64,000 nucleotides of DNA, taken from the NCBI RefSeq assembly GCF_900109355.1, contig NZ_FOBF01000010.1:233982-297981 (forward strand), written 5' to 3'. Below, one piece after another: positions 27,380 to 36,645 of this stretch (positions are counted from its first letter, which is position 1; the number at the start of each line of letters is the position of its first letter). Origin of the DNA: Nonomuraea pusilla. Its GTDB lineage: Bacteria; Actinomycetota; Actinomycetes; Streptosporangiales; Streptosporangiaceae. The translations under genes were made by a program, and so were the position numbers. The notes beneath the pieces are model-generated. The model did no database searches, was not told the DNA's origin, and saw nothing but the letters and a program-made list of their open reading frames with translations.

Positions 27380-29380
27380 TCAGTCGCGGTCGTTGTTCAC
27401 GGTCGTCTTCTGGACCTGAAGGAGGAACTCCGCGTTGGACTTCGTCTCCTTCATCTTCTCCAGCAGCAGTTCGAGCGCCTGCTGCATGTCCAGGGCGTGC
27501 AGCACCCGGCGCAGCTTCCAGACGATCTGGAGCTCTTCCTTGGCCATCAGGATCTCTTCCTTGCGGGTGCCGGACGCGTCGACGTCCACCGCGGGGAAGA
27601 TGCGCTTGTCGGCCAGGGAGCGGTTGAGCTTGAGCTCCATGTTGCCGGTGCCCTTGAACTCCTCGAAGATGACCTCGTCCATCTTGGACCCGGTCTCGAC
27701 CAGGGCCGTGGCGAGGATCGTCAGCGAGCCGCCGTTCTCGATGTTGCGGGCGGCGCCGAAGAAGCGCTTGGGCGGGTAGAGCGCCGTGGAGTCGACACCA
27801 CCCGACAGGATGCGACCGGACGCCGGGGCCGCCAGGTTGTAGGCGCGGCCGAGGCGGGTGATCGAGTCGAGCAGGACGACCACGTCGTGGCCCAGCTCCA
27901 CCAGGCGCTTGGCACGCTCGATGGCGAGCTCGGCGACCGTGGTGTGGTCCTCGGCGGGACGGTCGAAGGTCGAGTGGATGACCTCGCCCTTGACCGACCG
28001 CTGCATGTCGGTGACCTCTTCGGGCCGCTCGTCCACGAGCACGACCATCAGGTGGCACTCGGGGTTGTTGCGGGTGATCGCGTTGGCGATGGCCTGCAGC
28101 ACCATCGTCTTGCCGGCCTTCGGCGGCGAGACGATGAGGCCGCGCTGGCCCTTGCCGATCGGGGAGACGAGGTCGATGATCCGCGTGGTGAGGATGTTCG
28201 GCTCGGTCTCCAGGCGCAGGCGCTCCTGCGGGTACAGCGGCGTCAGCTTGTTGAAGTCGGGCCGGTTGCGGGCCTGCTCGGGGTCCATGCCGTTGACGGT
28301 GTCGAGGCGGACCAGGGCGTTGAACTTCTCGCGACGCTCGCCGTCGCGCGGCTGGCGGACGGCGCCGGTGATGACGTCGCCCTTGCGCAGGCCGTTGCGG
28401 CGGATCTGGGCGAGCGAGACGTAGACGTCGTTGCTGCCCGGCAGGTAGCCGCTGGTCCTGACGAACGCGTAGTTGTCGAGGATGTCGAGGATGCCGGCGA
28501 TCGGGATGAGCACGTCGTCGTCGCCGATGACGGGCTCGCTGCTGTCGAAGCGGTCGCGGCCCCTGCCGCGGTTGCGCTCCCTGAAGCGGCCCCTGCGGCC
28601 ACGTCCGCCGCGCTCGTCGTCGTCGATGCCGCCCCGCTGGTCACCGCGCTGGTCACCGCGCTGGTCACCGCGCTGGTCGGCGCCGCCGCGGGCGCCGCCG
28701 TCGGCCGTGCGCTGGTCGCGGCCGGACTCTCCGCGCTCGCCACGGTCAGCACGGTCGCCACGGTCACCGCGGTCGCCACGCTCGGCGCGGTCGCCGCGCT
28801 CGGCGCGGTCGCCACGGTCAGCACGGTCACCGCGGTCGGCACGGTCGCCGCGCTCACGGCGCTCGCCGCGGCTGCGGCGCTCACGCCTGCTCTCGCCGCG
28901 CTCGCCGCGGGTGTCGCCCTGGCCGGCCTCGACGGCCTGCGCCTGCTGCTCCACGACCGGCTCGGCCGGGGCCGCGACGGGCTCGGGAGCCGCGGCCACG
29001 GGCTCGGCGGCCTGGGGCGCGCTCTCCTCCGCGGGCTTGACGCGGGAACGTTCCCTGCGGGCGCGGGCGGGCCGCTCGGCCGCGGGAGCGGCCTCGGCGG
29101 CGGCCGGAGCCGGGGCCTCAGCCGCCGGAGCGGGAGCCCCGTCGGCGGAACCGCCACCCTGCTTCTCCTGGATGGCCGCGATGAGCTGGCTCTTCCGCAT
29201 GCGCCCGGTCCCGCTGATGCCCAGCTCGGCCGCCATCTTCTGCAGCTCGGGCAGCACCTTGGCGGACAGGCCGGTGCCGGAGCGACGCGCACGGGGCTTG
29301 GCCGCGGCGCGGGTGGGGGTGTCGCCGGACGCGGGCTGAGCGCCTGATGCGTCGGAGAGGAGTTCGGTGGTGTCGCTCAA
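27380..29380 (-). CDS. rho: Transcription termination factor Rho, with a long RG/RGD-rich insertion
   Basis: The product has 666 residues, against 419 in E. coli. The N-terminal helical Rho_N domain (KVLPELQKMAAELGISG, then KSQLIAAIQEKQ) is followed by about 180 residues of low complexity (Ala/Glu-rich, then RGDRAD and RGDQ repeats, residues about 150-275). The RNA-binding OB fold follows (AGILDILDNYAFVRTSGYLPG region), then the ATPase with Walker A PPKAGKTMVLQAI and Walker B LMVVLVDERPEE. The start is TTG 29380, chosen because AAGGA lies ten bases upstream and the product then begins MSDTTELL. Actinobacterial Rho proteins carry such charged insertions, which bind RNA and allow termination on structured, high-GC transcripts. 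Confidence 0.97.
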   Translation of the reverse strand: MSDTTELLSDASGAQPASGDTPTRAAAKPRARRSGTGLSAKVLPELQKMAAELGISGTGRMRKSQLIAAIQEKQGGGSADGAPAPAAEAPAPAAAEAAPAAERPARARRERSRVKPAEESAPQAAEPVAAAPEPVAAPAEPVVEQQAQAVEAGQGDTRGERGESRRERRSRGERRERGDRADRGDRADRGDRAERGDRAERGDRGDRGDRADRGERGESGRDQRTADGGARGGADQRGDQRGDQRGDQRGGIDDDERGGRGRRGRFRERNRGRGRDRFDSSEPVIGDDDVLIPIAGILDILDNYAFVRTSGYLPGSNDVYVSLAQIRRNGLRKGDVITGAVRQPRDGERREKFNALVRLDTVNGMDPEQARNRPDFNKLTPLYPQERLRLETEPNILTTRIIDLVSPIGKGQRGLIVSPPKAGKTMVLQAIANAITRNNPECHLMVVLVDERPEEVTDMQRSVKGEVIHSTFDRPAEDHTTVAELAIERAKRLVELGHDVVVLLDSITRLGRAYNLAAPASGRILSGGVDSTALYPPKRFFGAARNIENGGSLTILATALVETGSKMDEVIFEEFKGTGNMELKLNRSLADKRIFPAVDVDASGTRKEEILMAKEELQIVWKLRRVLHALDMQQALELLLEKMKETKSNAEFLLQVQKTTVNNDRD

Positions 29381-29837
29381 CTAAAAGGTCCTTCCCAGGG
29401 GTCGGGCGCCGGTTTTGTTCTGCCGGGCGTCCCGGAGGTGCTTGCGATCCGGTGGGACAGACCGGGTCGGGGTGCACTTTGCGATCTTCGGCTGTCGTTG
29501 GAGACGGCCGCCACTCTTGGGGAGGGGCTCGTCCAGGCCACCACAGGGCCGTGGCGCGTGGCTGACACCCCCCAGATTGCTGTCGCCATCCAGATGTCGA
29601 GTTGATTCGAGCGCGCGGATCCCCGTCGTCGCCGCCTCACGTTGGGCCAACCGGGTGTGGGCCAACCGGAGGCAACGGATTCCGGGGAGACAGCCGCGCT
29701 GCCCACGCCTCGCGACGTGAAGCATGATGCAGCGATGTGTGGCTGACAAGCACGCACCCACCAAGGGGGCATCTGGTGCGGCTACCAGCCTAACATCACC
29801 AGCGCACACGGCTATTCCCTGAAGGTCTAAAGAGGTT
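29381..29837 (-). promoter_or_regulatory. 457-bp rho leader/promoter region
   Basis: There is no gene between thrB and rho. The region must hold the rho promoter and a long untranslated leader, as is common for actinobacterial rho. On the minus strand a TAGGCT hexamer (29787-29792) resembles a high-GC -10 element, but no good -35 element is visible. The leader is long enough for autogenous control by Rho. The open frames across it are not convincing. Confidence 0.45.
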
Positions 29838-30752
29838 TCAGCGTGTCTCGGGGAACCGAACGGTCGCACCAACCTGGTCGACGTCCATTTGCTGGATGTG
29901 CCAGTCATTACCCACTTCTGGCGCGATCAAATCCTGCGTATCCGGTGACGGAAACGCAAGAACCGTAGGACCCGCTCCCGAAACGACCGCGGGCACGCCT
30001 ACAGCACGCAGACGTTCTACCAGATCCGCGCTCCCCCGCATGGCAGGCGCGCGGTACGGCTGGTGCAGCCGGTCCTCGGTGGCGGCGAGCAGCAGCTCCG
30101 GTTCCGGGCGCAGGGTCAGCGCGGCGATGAGCAACGCTGCCCTGCCTGCGTTGAAGGCGGCGTCCTTGTGGGGCACGTCCTTCGGCAGCAGCCCCCGCGC
30201 GGTCTCGGTGGCGAGCCGTGCCGACGGCACGACGGCGACCGGATGGATTCGCTGGTCGGGGACCAGTTTCACCATATGCGGCGCTCCGAGGTGGTCGGTC
30301 CACGCCACGACCAGGCCGCCGGACAGGCAGGGCGCGACGTTGTCGGGATGCCCCTCCATCTCGGTGGCCAGCGCGAACACCGCGTCGTCGGAGAAGGCGG
30401 CGCCGGCGTCGCCGGACAGCGCGCGGGCGGCCAGGATGCCCGCGCACACGGCGGCGGACGAGGAGCCCAGGCCGCGCGCGTGCGGGATGCGGTTGCGGCA
30501 GCGCAGCCGTACGCCCTCCGGCTGCGCGACCCCCATGCGGTCGAACGTCGCGCGCATGGCCCTGACGATCAGGTGCCCCTCGCCGAGGTCGACCTCGCCC
30601 TGGCCCTCGCCCTCCACCGTGACCTGGACGCCGCGCTCCCCGGTGAGCGTGGCCTCCACCTCGTCGTGGAGGGTCAGCGCCAGCCCCAGGGCGTCGAAGC
30701 CCGGCCCGAGGTTCGCCGACGTGGCCGGCACGCGGATCTCAACCGTCGTCAT
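29838..30752 (-). CDS. thrB: Homoserine kinase
   Basis: The product has 304 residues of the GHMP kinase family. The N-terminal motif VPATSANLGPGFDALG (residues 7-22) and the ATP-binding PRARGLGSSSAAVCAGIL-type glycine/serine loop (GLGSSSAAV near residue 96) are intact, as is the C-terminal AVVSGAGPTVLAF. ATG 30752 (MTTVEIRV) is chosen because homology begins there; upstream in-frame codons are not family-like. It phosphorylates homoserine for ThrC, whose gene lies 64 bp upstream. Confidence 0.96.
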   Translation of the reverse strand: MTTVEIRVPATSANLGPGFDALGLALTLHDEVEATLTGERGVQVTVEGEGQGEVDLGEGHLIVRAMRATFDRMGVAQPEGVRLRCRNRIPHARGLGSSSAAVCAGILAARALSGDAGAAFSDDAVFALATEMEGHPDNVAPCLSGGLVVAWTDHLGAPHMVKLVPDQRIHPVAVVPSARLATETARGLLPKDVPHKDAAFNAGRAALLIAALTLRPEPELLLAATEDRLHQPYRAPAMRGSADLVERLRAVGVPAVVSGAGPTVLAFPSPDTQDLIAPEVGNDWHIQQMDVDQVGATVRFPETR

Positions 30753-30816
30753 TCGCTCACGTTCCTCGTCTCCCCCATGAAGCCCCCGTTGGTGCACACC
30801 CGGCGGAGGTGTTCTA

Positions 30817-31875
30817 TCAGGCCAGGCCCAGGGCCCCCGCGGCGGCGTGCACGTCGATCGGGATGACGACCGGCGCCGGGGCGCCCGAGATGGCCCAGTC
30901 GGGGTCCTTCAGCCCGTTTCCCGTGACGGTGCACACGATGCGCTGCCCCGGCTCGACCAGGCCCTGCGCGTGCGCCTGCAGCAGGCCCGCCACGCTGGAC
31001 GCCGAGGCGAGCTCCACGAAGACGCCCTCCTCCTGCGCCAGCAGCTTGTACGCCGCCGCGATCTGCCTGTCGGTGACCGCCTGGATCACGCCGCCCGACT
31101 CGTCGCGCGCCGCGGTGGCGAGGTCCCAGGACGCCGGGTTGCCGATGCGGATGGCGGTGGCGATCGTGTGCGGGCGGGCGACGGGCGCGCCGTTGACGAT
31201 GGGCGCCGCGCCGCTCGCCTGGAAGCCGAACATGCGCGGCCGCCTGGTCGCCAGGCCGTCGTCGGCGTACTCCTTGTAGCCCATCCAGTACGCGGAGATG
31301 TTGCCGGCGTTGCCCACCGGGATGCAGTGGATGTCGGGGGCGTCGCCCAGGGTGTCGACGATCTCGAACGCGGCCGTCTTCTGGCCCTGGAGCCTGAACG
31401 GGTTGACCGAGTTGACGAGCGCGATCGGGTAGCTGGACGACAGCTTGCGCGTCATGTCGAGGCAGTCGTCGAAGGAGCCCTCGACCTGCAGCAGCGTCGC
31501 CCCGTGGACGAGCGCCTGGGCCAGCTTGCCCATGGCGATCTTGCCGCGCGGGACGAGGACGGCACAGGTCAGGCCCGCGCGGACCGCGTACGCGGCGGCC
31601 GAGGCCGAGGTGTTGCCGGTGGAGGCGCAGATGACCGCTTTTGCCCCCTCTTCCACGGCCTTGCTGATGGCCATGGTCATCCCGCGGTCCTTGAAGCTGC
31701 CCGTCGGGTTGGCGCCCTCGACCTTCAGGTAGACGTCGCATCCGGTCAGCGCCGAGACGCGGTGGGCGGGCAGCAGCGGCGTGCCGCCCTCCAGCAGCGT
31801 GACGACGGGCGTCTTCGTGGTGACCGGAAGGCGCTCTCGGTACTCCTCGATGAGGCCACGCCACGACCTGCTCAT
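30817..31875 (-). CDS. thrC: Threonine synthase
   Basis: The product has 352 residues, the short class of threonine synthase. The PLP-binding Lys is in NPTGSFKDRGMTMA near residue 60, the glycine-rich phosphate loop is PVGNAGNISAYW near 188, and GTGKGL-type C-terminal sequence is represented by TVTGNGLKDPD near 323. ATG 31875 follows AGGGGAG seven bases upstream. It converts phosphohomoserine to threonine. In most actinobacteria it follows hom directly; here more than 5 kb of glycosyltransferase genes intervene, so it must have its own promoter in 31906-32034. Confidence 0.96.
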   Translation of the reverse strand: MSRSWRGLIEEYRERLPVTTKTPVVTLLEGGTPLLPAHRVSALTGCDVYLKVEGANPTGSFKDRGMTMAISKAVEEGAKAVICASTGNTSASAAAYAVRAGLTCAVLVPRGKIAMGKLAQALVHGATLLQVEGSFDDCLDMTRKLSSSYPIALVNSVNPFRLQGQKTAAFEIVDTLGDAPDIHCIPVGNAGNISAYWMGYKEYADDGLATRRPRMFGFQASGAAPIVNGAPVARPHTIATAIRIGNPASWDLATAARDESGGVIQAVTDRQIAAAYKLLAQEEGVFVELASASSVAGLLQAHAQGLVEPGQRIVCTVTGNGLKDPDWAISGAPAPVVIPIDVHAAAGALGLA

Positions 31876-31968
31876 GATGACTCCCCTACCTGCGGTGTTG
31901 GGCACTGAGTGTACGGGGTGCGGGCGACAGGGGCGGAGTCGTGTCCACCCGTTGAACAGTCATTAGAT

Positions 31969-32073
31969 AGAACGACTATTCAGGAAATTCTCGGCCTGTC
32001 CCGATAAGGTCGCTCGCCAGGGGGGTCAACCACGATGGACGCGCGTCCTGCTCTGAGGCAGAACGACTATTCA
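31969..32073. repeat. 14-bp perfect direct repeat around the start of a glycosyltransferase gene
   Basis: AGAACGACTATTCA occurs at 31969-31982 in the thrC/glycosyltransferase intergenic region and again at 32060-32073 inside the coding region, 91 bp apart. The second copy encodes QNDYS. It could be a pair of regulator sites or the trace of a small duplication. Confidence 0.55.
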
Positions 32074-33645
32074 CCGGTCACACCGCCGGAACTCGGCGCC
32101 TGGTCGCCCGCCCTGCCCGTGAGCGTCGTGATACCGGCGCACGGCGGGCGGCACCTGGAGCTGACACTCGCCGCGCTGGCGGCCCAGACGTACCCGGCGC
32201 ACCTCATGGAGGTGCTCGTCGTGGACGACGGCAGCGAGCCGCCGATCACGCTGCCGGAGCTCAGGCCCTTACGCACGCGGCTGATCAGGGTGGAGACCGG
32301 CTGGGGCATCTCGAACGCCGTCAACACCGGCGCGAACGCCGCCGACGGCGAGATCGTCCAGCGGCTCGACGCCGACATGGTGCCCTGCCGCGAGCACATC
32401 GAGGCGCTGGCCCGCTGGCACCACGTCACCGACTACCTCGTCACCATCGGGATGAAGAAGTTCGTCGAGCCGCCGGAGGTGACGGCGCGGCAGGTCTCCC
32501 TGGCACGGCACCTGGGAGAGCTGTTCGACCTCGACGCGGCCGTGCCGAGCTCCACCGAGGCGACCATCGCCAGGACCGACGGGCTGCGCGCCAGCCGCAA
32601 CCCGTACCACGTGTGCACCGGCCCCACCTTCGCCCTTCGCAGGGACGTCTTCCACGCGGCCGGCGGCCTCGACCCGAACGTGCTCCGCGGCGAGGACACC
32701 GAGTTCGCCTACCGGCTCGCCATGCACGGCGTCGTGTTCGTGCCCGACCCGGCCGCTCAGGCCGTGCACCTCGGCCTGCCCGCGCAGCACCTCGACAGGG
32801 AGCGGGCGGTGCGGGCGGTTGAGCCGTACCTGGCGCACCGCGTCCCGCTGCGCAGGGACCTGCGCAAGGAGCGCGGGCGGCGGTGGCTGGTGCCGTACGT
32901 GGAGATCGTCCTGGACGTCGCGGGCGCGACGCAGGAGCAGGTGCGCGCGGCCGTGTCCGCCGCGCTCGACGGCTCGCTGCAGGACGTCGCGGTGACCCTG
33001 GTCGGGCCGTGGTCGCGGCTGGGCGACGGGCGCCGCTCGGTGCTCGGCGACCCGGCGTTCGAGCTGCGGTTCATGCGCGACCTGTTCGCGCACGACGAAC
33101 GCGTCCGCCTCATCGACGAGGAGGCGCCCACCCCGGCGCCCGCGCCGTTCCGCTACCGCGGTCCCGTGGACGTGCCGCTGCACCGGGTCACGCTGGAGCG
33201 GATGATCGAGACGGTGCAGAAGGACCTGACGGGCGTCCTCGTCGTGGACCTGCCCGGCGCGGGCGCCGAACCCAGGACGGCCAGGCTGGAGCGGACGTCC
33301 GCGCTCGGCAGGGCCGTCCTGCTCGCCGGGGCGGGCGGCGACCTGGACGCCGTCATCGAGACCACGCACGGCATCCGCCGCGAATCCCCCGAGCACTACT
33401 GGCCCCCCGCGCCCGCGCCCGCCTCCTCCAAACCCGCCGCGTCGCCTGCGCCCGCCGCATCCCCCGGGCCGGCGCAGGCCAGCGGAGGCAGGCCAGGGAG
33501 CGCCACGGCCGCCACGCCCGCCCAGCCAGGCGGACCGACGGTTCCGGACGGCAGAGCCGCCGCCGCGCCGGCGACGGGCACGGGCGCGAGGACGCCCGAG
33601 CGCACCCTGCTGCGCCGCCTCAAGTCCGCCCTCCGCCCTGACTGA
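32035..33645 (+). CDS. Family 2 glycosyltransferase with Pro/Ala-rich tail
   Basis: The product has 536 residues. The GT-A fold starts at residue 28 with VSVVIPAHGGRHLELTLAAL. Asp-rich metal site RLDADMVPC lies near 110 and the acceptor-site region GLDPNVLRGEDTEFAYRL near 216. The C-terminal 90 residues are an Ala/Pro/Gly-rich disordered tail ending with the basic helix LLRRLKSALRPD. It probably transfers a sugar from a nucleotide donor to a wall or capsular polymer in the cytoplasm. GGGGGG eight bases upstream supports ATG 32035. It is closely related to the convergent gene at 33700-35322, with which it shares AALAxQTYPAxLxEVxVVDxGSEPP-like sequence. The donor sugar is unknown. Confidence 0.9.
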   Translation: MDARPALRQNDYSPVTPPELGAWSPALPVSVVIPAHGGRHLELTLAALAAQTYPAHLMEVLVVDDGSEPPITLPELRPLRTRLIRVETGWGISNAVNTGANAADGEIVQRLDADMVPCREHIEALARWHHVTDYLVTIGMKKFVEPPEVTARQVSLARHLGELFDLDAAVPSSTEATIARTDGLRASRNPYHVCTGPTFALRRDVFHAAGGLDPNVLRGEDTEFAYRLAMHGVVFVPDPAAQAVHLGLPAQHLDRERAVRAVEPYLAHRVPLRRDLRKERGRRWLVPYVEIVLDVAGATQEQVRAAVSAALDGSLQDVAVTLVGPWSRLGDGRRSVLGDPAFELRFMRDLFAHDERVRLIDEEAPTPAPAPFRYRGPVDVPLHRVTLERMIETVQKDLTGVLVVDLPGAGAEPRTARLERTSALGRAVLLAGAGGDLDAVIETTHGIRRESPEHYWPPAPAPASSKPAASPAPAASPGPAQASGGRPGSATAATPAQPGGPTVPDGRAAAAPATGTGARTPERTLLRRLKSALRPD

Positions 33646-33699
33646 GGCGACCGGGGACCCGCCGAGCGCCGCGCGGAGCCGTCCCGCGCCGCACCGCGG

Positions 33700-35322
33700 T
33701 CAGGTGCGCAGGCGCTTGGCGAGGGCGCGTTTCATGGTCGTGGAGACCAGGGCGCGCAGGCTCCGCTGGGCGCGGTTGGCGGCGGCGAGCTGGCGGCGCA
33801 GCGTCCCGACCTCCCTGCGCAGCTCCACCGCCGTCCTGCGCCAGCGGCCCGCCTCGTCCTTCCACTTGGCCACCTGCGCCCGCAGGCGTTCGGCCTCCTT
33901 GGCGAGCCTGGCCGCCTCCGCCTGCGCCTCCTGGCGCCCCCGGTACGCCCCCCTGCGCCCGAGCGGGGGCGGCCCGGCCTCGGTGGTGAAGCCGTAGCTC
34001 TCGCCCTCGACCCAGACGACGCCCGACACCGCGTCCACGACGTCGTCGAGGTCCTCGCCGGGCTCGGCGAGGATCCTGGCCCTCGCGAAGGCCGACACGC
34101 GTTCCAGCCGGGCGGCGGCGACGCCCTCGCCGGTCTCGTCCAGCAGCACGTTCACCAGGCCGAGCCCCTCGTCGCGGGCCAGGTCGAGCAGGCGGGCCAC
34201 GGTGTCCTCGCCGGGGACCCAGCCGGGCGGCAGCCGCAGCACGTACGGCACCGAGGGGTCGACGTCCTCGGCCGCCGACAGCCGCACGCGGCCCTCGTGC
34301 TCGTAGTGGCCCTGGACCAGCACGAGGTCGAGCGCGGGGTCCTTGAGCGGGGCGCGGCGGTCGCGCTCCAGGGTGTCCCAGGGGCCGACCAGCAGCACGG
34401 ACAGGTCGGCGACGGTGCAGGCGAGCAGCGCGTCCACGGCCGCGCGGACCGGCTCGTACCCGGCGGCGCCGTCGAGCACGGCGGTGACGTACGGGACCTT
34501 CCACTGCCTGCCGGGGTGCCCGCGCAGCCACCGGTACGTGGGGATGCGGTCGGCGACGAACGCGTGGCTCACCCGGTCGATGGGCCCCTGGTCGCGCATC
34601 CGCATGGTGGGACCGAGGTGGTAGGCGCGGGCGGAAGGCTCCGGCACGAACACGGCGCCCGCCTGCGCGAGGCGGTAGCCCATCTCGGTGTCCTGGCCGA
34701 GGACGAGGTCGTCGTCCATGGGCCCGGCGGCGGCGAGCAGCGCGGCGTTGACCGAGGTGGCGCCGCCGACGTGCAGGCTGAAGGGGCGCTTCGGGTTGTC
34801 GGTGAGGCCGCCGGTGCGTTCGACGAGCTCGACGATCCAGGCGTGCGGCTTGGCCGGCTCGAAGTGCCGCTCCAGGTCGGCGGGCAGCTCGGCGGGCGGC
34901 TCCACCTCGGTGAACCTGATGTAGCCGGTGACGACGAGGTACGGCGCGGCGTGGTGCCAGCGCATGTGGGCCTCGATCGCGCCGGGCGTGAGCAGCACGT
35001 CGGAGTCGAGCCAGTGGACGACGTCGCCGGTGGCCTCGGCGAGCCCGGCGTTGCGCGCGGCGGCCCGGCCGGGGCGCGGGCAGACGACCAGGCGGGTGCG
35101 CGCGGGGCGCGTCGCGGGCAGCCGCAGCGGCGGCTCGCTGCCGTTGTCGACGACGATGACCTCGGTCAGCTCGGCCGGGTAGGTCTGCCTGGCGAGGGCG
35201 GCCAGCACGAGGTCGAGCTCGTGCTGCCCGCCGTACGCGGGGACGACCACGCTGACGGTGAGCCGCGGGGTGAACCGCTCCTCGGGCCGCAGGACCCGGT
35301 AGTCGTTGCCGCGGACCCTCAT
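33700..35322 (-). CDS. Family 2 glycosyltransferase with C-terminal coiled coil
   Basis: The product has 540 residues. The GT2 domain begins near residue 22 (TVSVVVPAYGGQHELDLVLA), the Asp motif is HWLDSDVLLTP near 107, and the GQDTEMGYRL segment near 214 carries the catalytic-base region. The C-terminal 90 residues are a basic coiled coil (ARLAKEAERLRAQVAKWKDE and following). ATG 35322 overlaps the TGA of the upstream glycosyltransferase (ATGA), which fixes the start and shows an operon. It is a paralogue of the gene at 32035-33645, facing it tail to tail, 54 bp apart. Confidence 0.9.
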   Translation of the reverse strand: MRVRGNDYRVLRPEERFTPRLTVSVVVPAYGGQHELDLVLAALARQTYPAELTEVIVVDNGSEPPLRLPATRPARTRLVVCPRPGRAAARNAGLAEATGDVVHWLDSDVLLTPGAIEAHMRWHHAAPYLVVTGYIRFTEVEPPAELPADLERHFEPAKPHAWIVELVERTGGLTDNPKRPFSLHVGGATSVNAALLAAAGPMDDDLVLGQDTEMGYRLAQAGAVFVPEPSARAYHLGPTMRMRDQGPIDRVSHAFVADRIPTYRWLRGHPGRQWKVPYVTAVLDGAAGYEPVRAAVDALLACTVADLSVLLVGPWDTLERDRRAPLKDPALDLVLVQGHYEHEGRVRLSAAEDVDPSVPYVLRLPPGWVPGEDTVARLLDLARDEGLGLVNVLLDETGEGVAAARLERVSAFARARILAEPGEDLDDVVDAVSGVVWVEGESYGFTTEAGPPPLGRRGAYRGRQEAQAEAARLAKEAERLRAQVAKWKDEAGRWRRTAVELRREVGTLRRQLAAANRAQRSLRALVSTTMKRALAKRLRT

Positions 35323-36416
35323 GCCGCTTCCATCAGCAGGCTGGGGCGGAAGCCGCGCCACTGGCTGGTGGCGACCTTGACGAAGTGGGCCAGCGGGAGC
35401 TGCCAGGTGTGGCCGGCGCTGGGCCCCCGGCGCACGACGAAGCCGAGGCCGTGGGTGCGGTACGTGCGCGCGCCGGCCTGCTCGGCGGCCTTGAGGAACT
35501 CCTGGTCCACGGCGCGCGGCAGGGCGGGGAACCCGCCGAGCTCGTGGAAGCGCTCCCGCGGGACGAGGATGGTGCCGCCCGCGACGTGGTGGGAGTAGAC
35601 CTCGCTCGGGTACGAGGCGCCGCTCGCGAACGTGGTGCGCCTGATCGTCGCCTTGAGCGGCTCCAGGTAGAGGAACTCGGCGGTGGTGCCGACGATGTCG
35701 GCCTCGGCGTACGTCAGGGCCATGACCAGGTCGGACAGGTAGTCGGGGCCGTACCAGTCGTCGTCGTCCCACTTGGCCACGTAGTCGCCGGAGGCGAGGG
35801 AGGCGGCCTGGTTGAGCACCTCGCCGAAGGGCACGGACGCGGCGGCCTCCACCCACCTCACGGGCAGCGAGCAGGCGCCGACGCGCTCGCGTACCTGCTC
35901 GAAGGGCACGCCGTGCAGCCCGAGCAGCACCTCGGCCTCGACGCCGCGCTGGCGTTCCATCTGCGCGAGCGCCGCGCCGACCAGGTGGGGCCGCATGGTG
36001 GACATCACCACGCTGACGGCGGGAGCGGCGAGCGTGGCGGGCCGCCAGCGCAGGCGGCGCAGCCGCACGCTGTGCTCCTCGCGCCGCAGGTCGGCCACGC
36101 AGCGGGCGGTGCCGTCGGGGGTGTGGCCGAGCCAGGCGTGGTCGGTGAGGAGCTCGGCGAGCCCGGCGGGCACCCAGGTGGGCGCGTCCTCGGCCGTGAG
36201 GGGGACGCCTGCGGCGGCCAGGTCGAGCAGGGGCTCCAGCGGCGCTCTGGCGCGCGGCCACTCGATCTCCAGGCCGCGCAGCGGGCGCAGCGCCGCGACG
36301 TCGGCGGGCTCTCCGGCGAACGGCCGCCCGTCGGCCTCCCAGCCGTTCCCGCCCCAGGAGAGCCTGGCGATCCCCTTGGACGGCGTACGCGCGAAGCCGC
36401 AAGGAGTGACGGACAT
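35319..36416 (-). CDS. Family 2 glycosyltransferase with N-terminal extension
   Basis: The product has 365 residues. An N-terminal domain of about 130 residues without clear identity precedes a GT2 domain starting with VSVVMSTMRPHLVGAALAQM. The metal motif is VAKWDDDDWYGPDYL and the acceptor region FPALPRAVDQEFLKAAEQAG. ATG 36416 (MSVTPCGFA) is preferred because GAGGAG lies nine bases upstream. It is the first gene of a two-gene operon. Its promoter region contains a GTTACC/TTTACC pair and a palindrome at 36488-36504. Confidence 0.88.
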   Translation of the reverse strand: MSVTPCGFARTPSKGIARLSWGGNGWEADGRPFAGEPADVAALRPLRGLEIEWPRARAPLEPLLDLAAAGVPLTAEDAPTWVPAGLAELLTDHAWLGHTPDGTARCVADLRREEHSVRLRRLRWRPATLAAPAVSVVMSTMRPHLVGAALAQMERQRGVEAEVLLGLHGVPFEQVRERVGACSLPVRWVEAAASVPFGEVLNQAASLASGDYVAKWDDDDWYGPDYLSDLVMALTYAEADIVGTTAEFLYLEPLKATIRRTTFASGASYPSEVYSHHVAGGTILVPRERFHELGGFPALPRAVDQEFLKAAEQAGARTYRTHGLGFVVRRGPSAGHTWQLPLAHFVKVATSQWRGFRPSLLMEAA

Positions 36417-36470
36417 GGACGGTGCTCCTCGGACCCGGTGACACTGTGCGGCGCCTACCATACGCCGTTT

Positions 36471-36504
36471 TTACCGTCTGTTACCCGCCAGGTGACCCAC
36501 CTGG
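36471..36504 (-). promoter_or_regulatory. Glycosyltransferase promoter region with TTACC direct repeat and 17-bp palindrome
   Basis: On the plus strand TTACC occurs at 36471-36475 and 36481-36485, a 10-bp period. On the minus strand this reads as GGTAAC and GGTAAA, resembling the GTAAC-type direct repeats bound by the envelope regulator MtrA in actinobacteria. Next to it lies the palindrome CCAGGTG-ACC-CACCTGG (36488-36504). Both are 55-90 bp upstream of the glycosyltransferase start. Assignment to MtrA is an inference. Confidence 0.4.
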
Positions 36505-36645
36505 GTTCATCAGGGGAGATTCCCAGAATCCATCCAGGAACGTGTGGCAGGGTGGTCACACCTGCTTCTCGAGGTGGGTTTCATCCGATTGATGCAAGAC
36601 CGCCTTTGACGCAAGACCAGTCGTGACGACGAACGGCATGCGCCG

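Noticed and set aside
26393..29347. 984-residue plus-strand frame antisense to rho
   Set aside because: It is the high-GC antisense shadow of rho and the upstream histidine kinase, with His/Arg/Val-rich content and no domain.
29381..29908. 175-residue minus-strand frame between thrB and rho
   Set aside because: It overlaps the thrB 3' end in a wrong frame and shows low-quality composition; the region fits a rho leader better.
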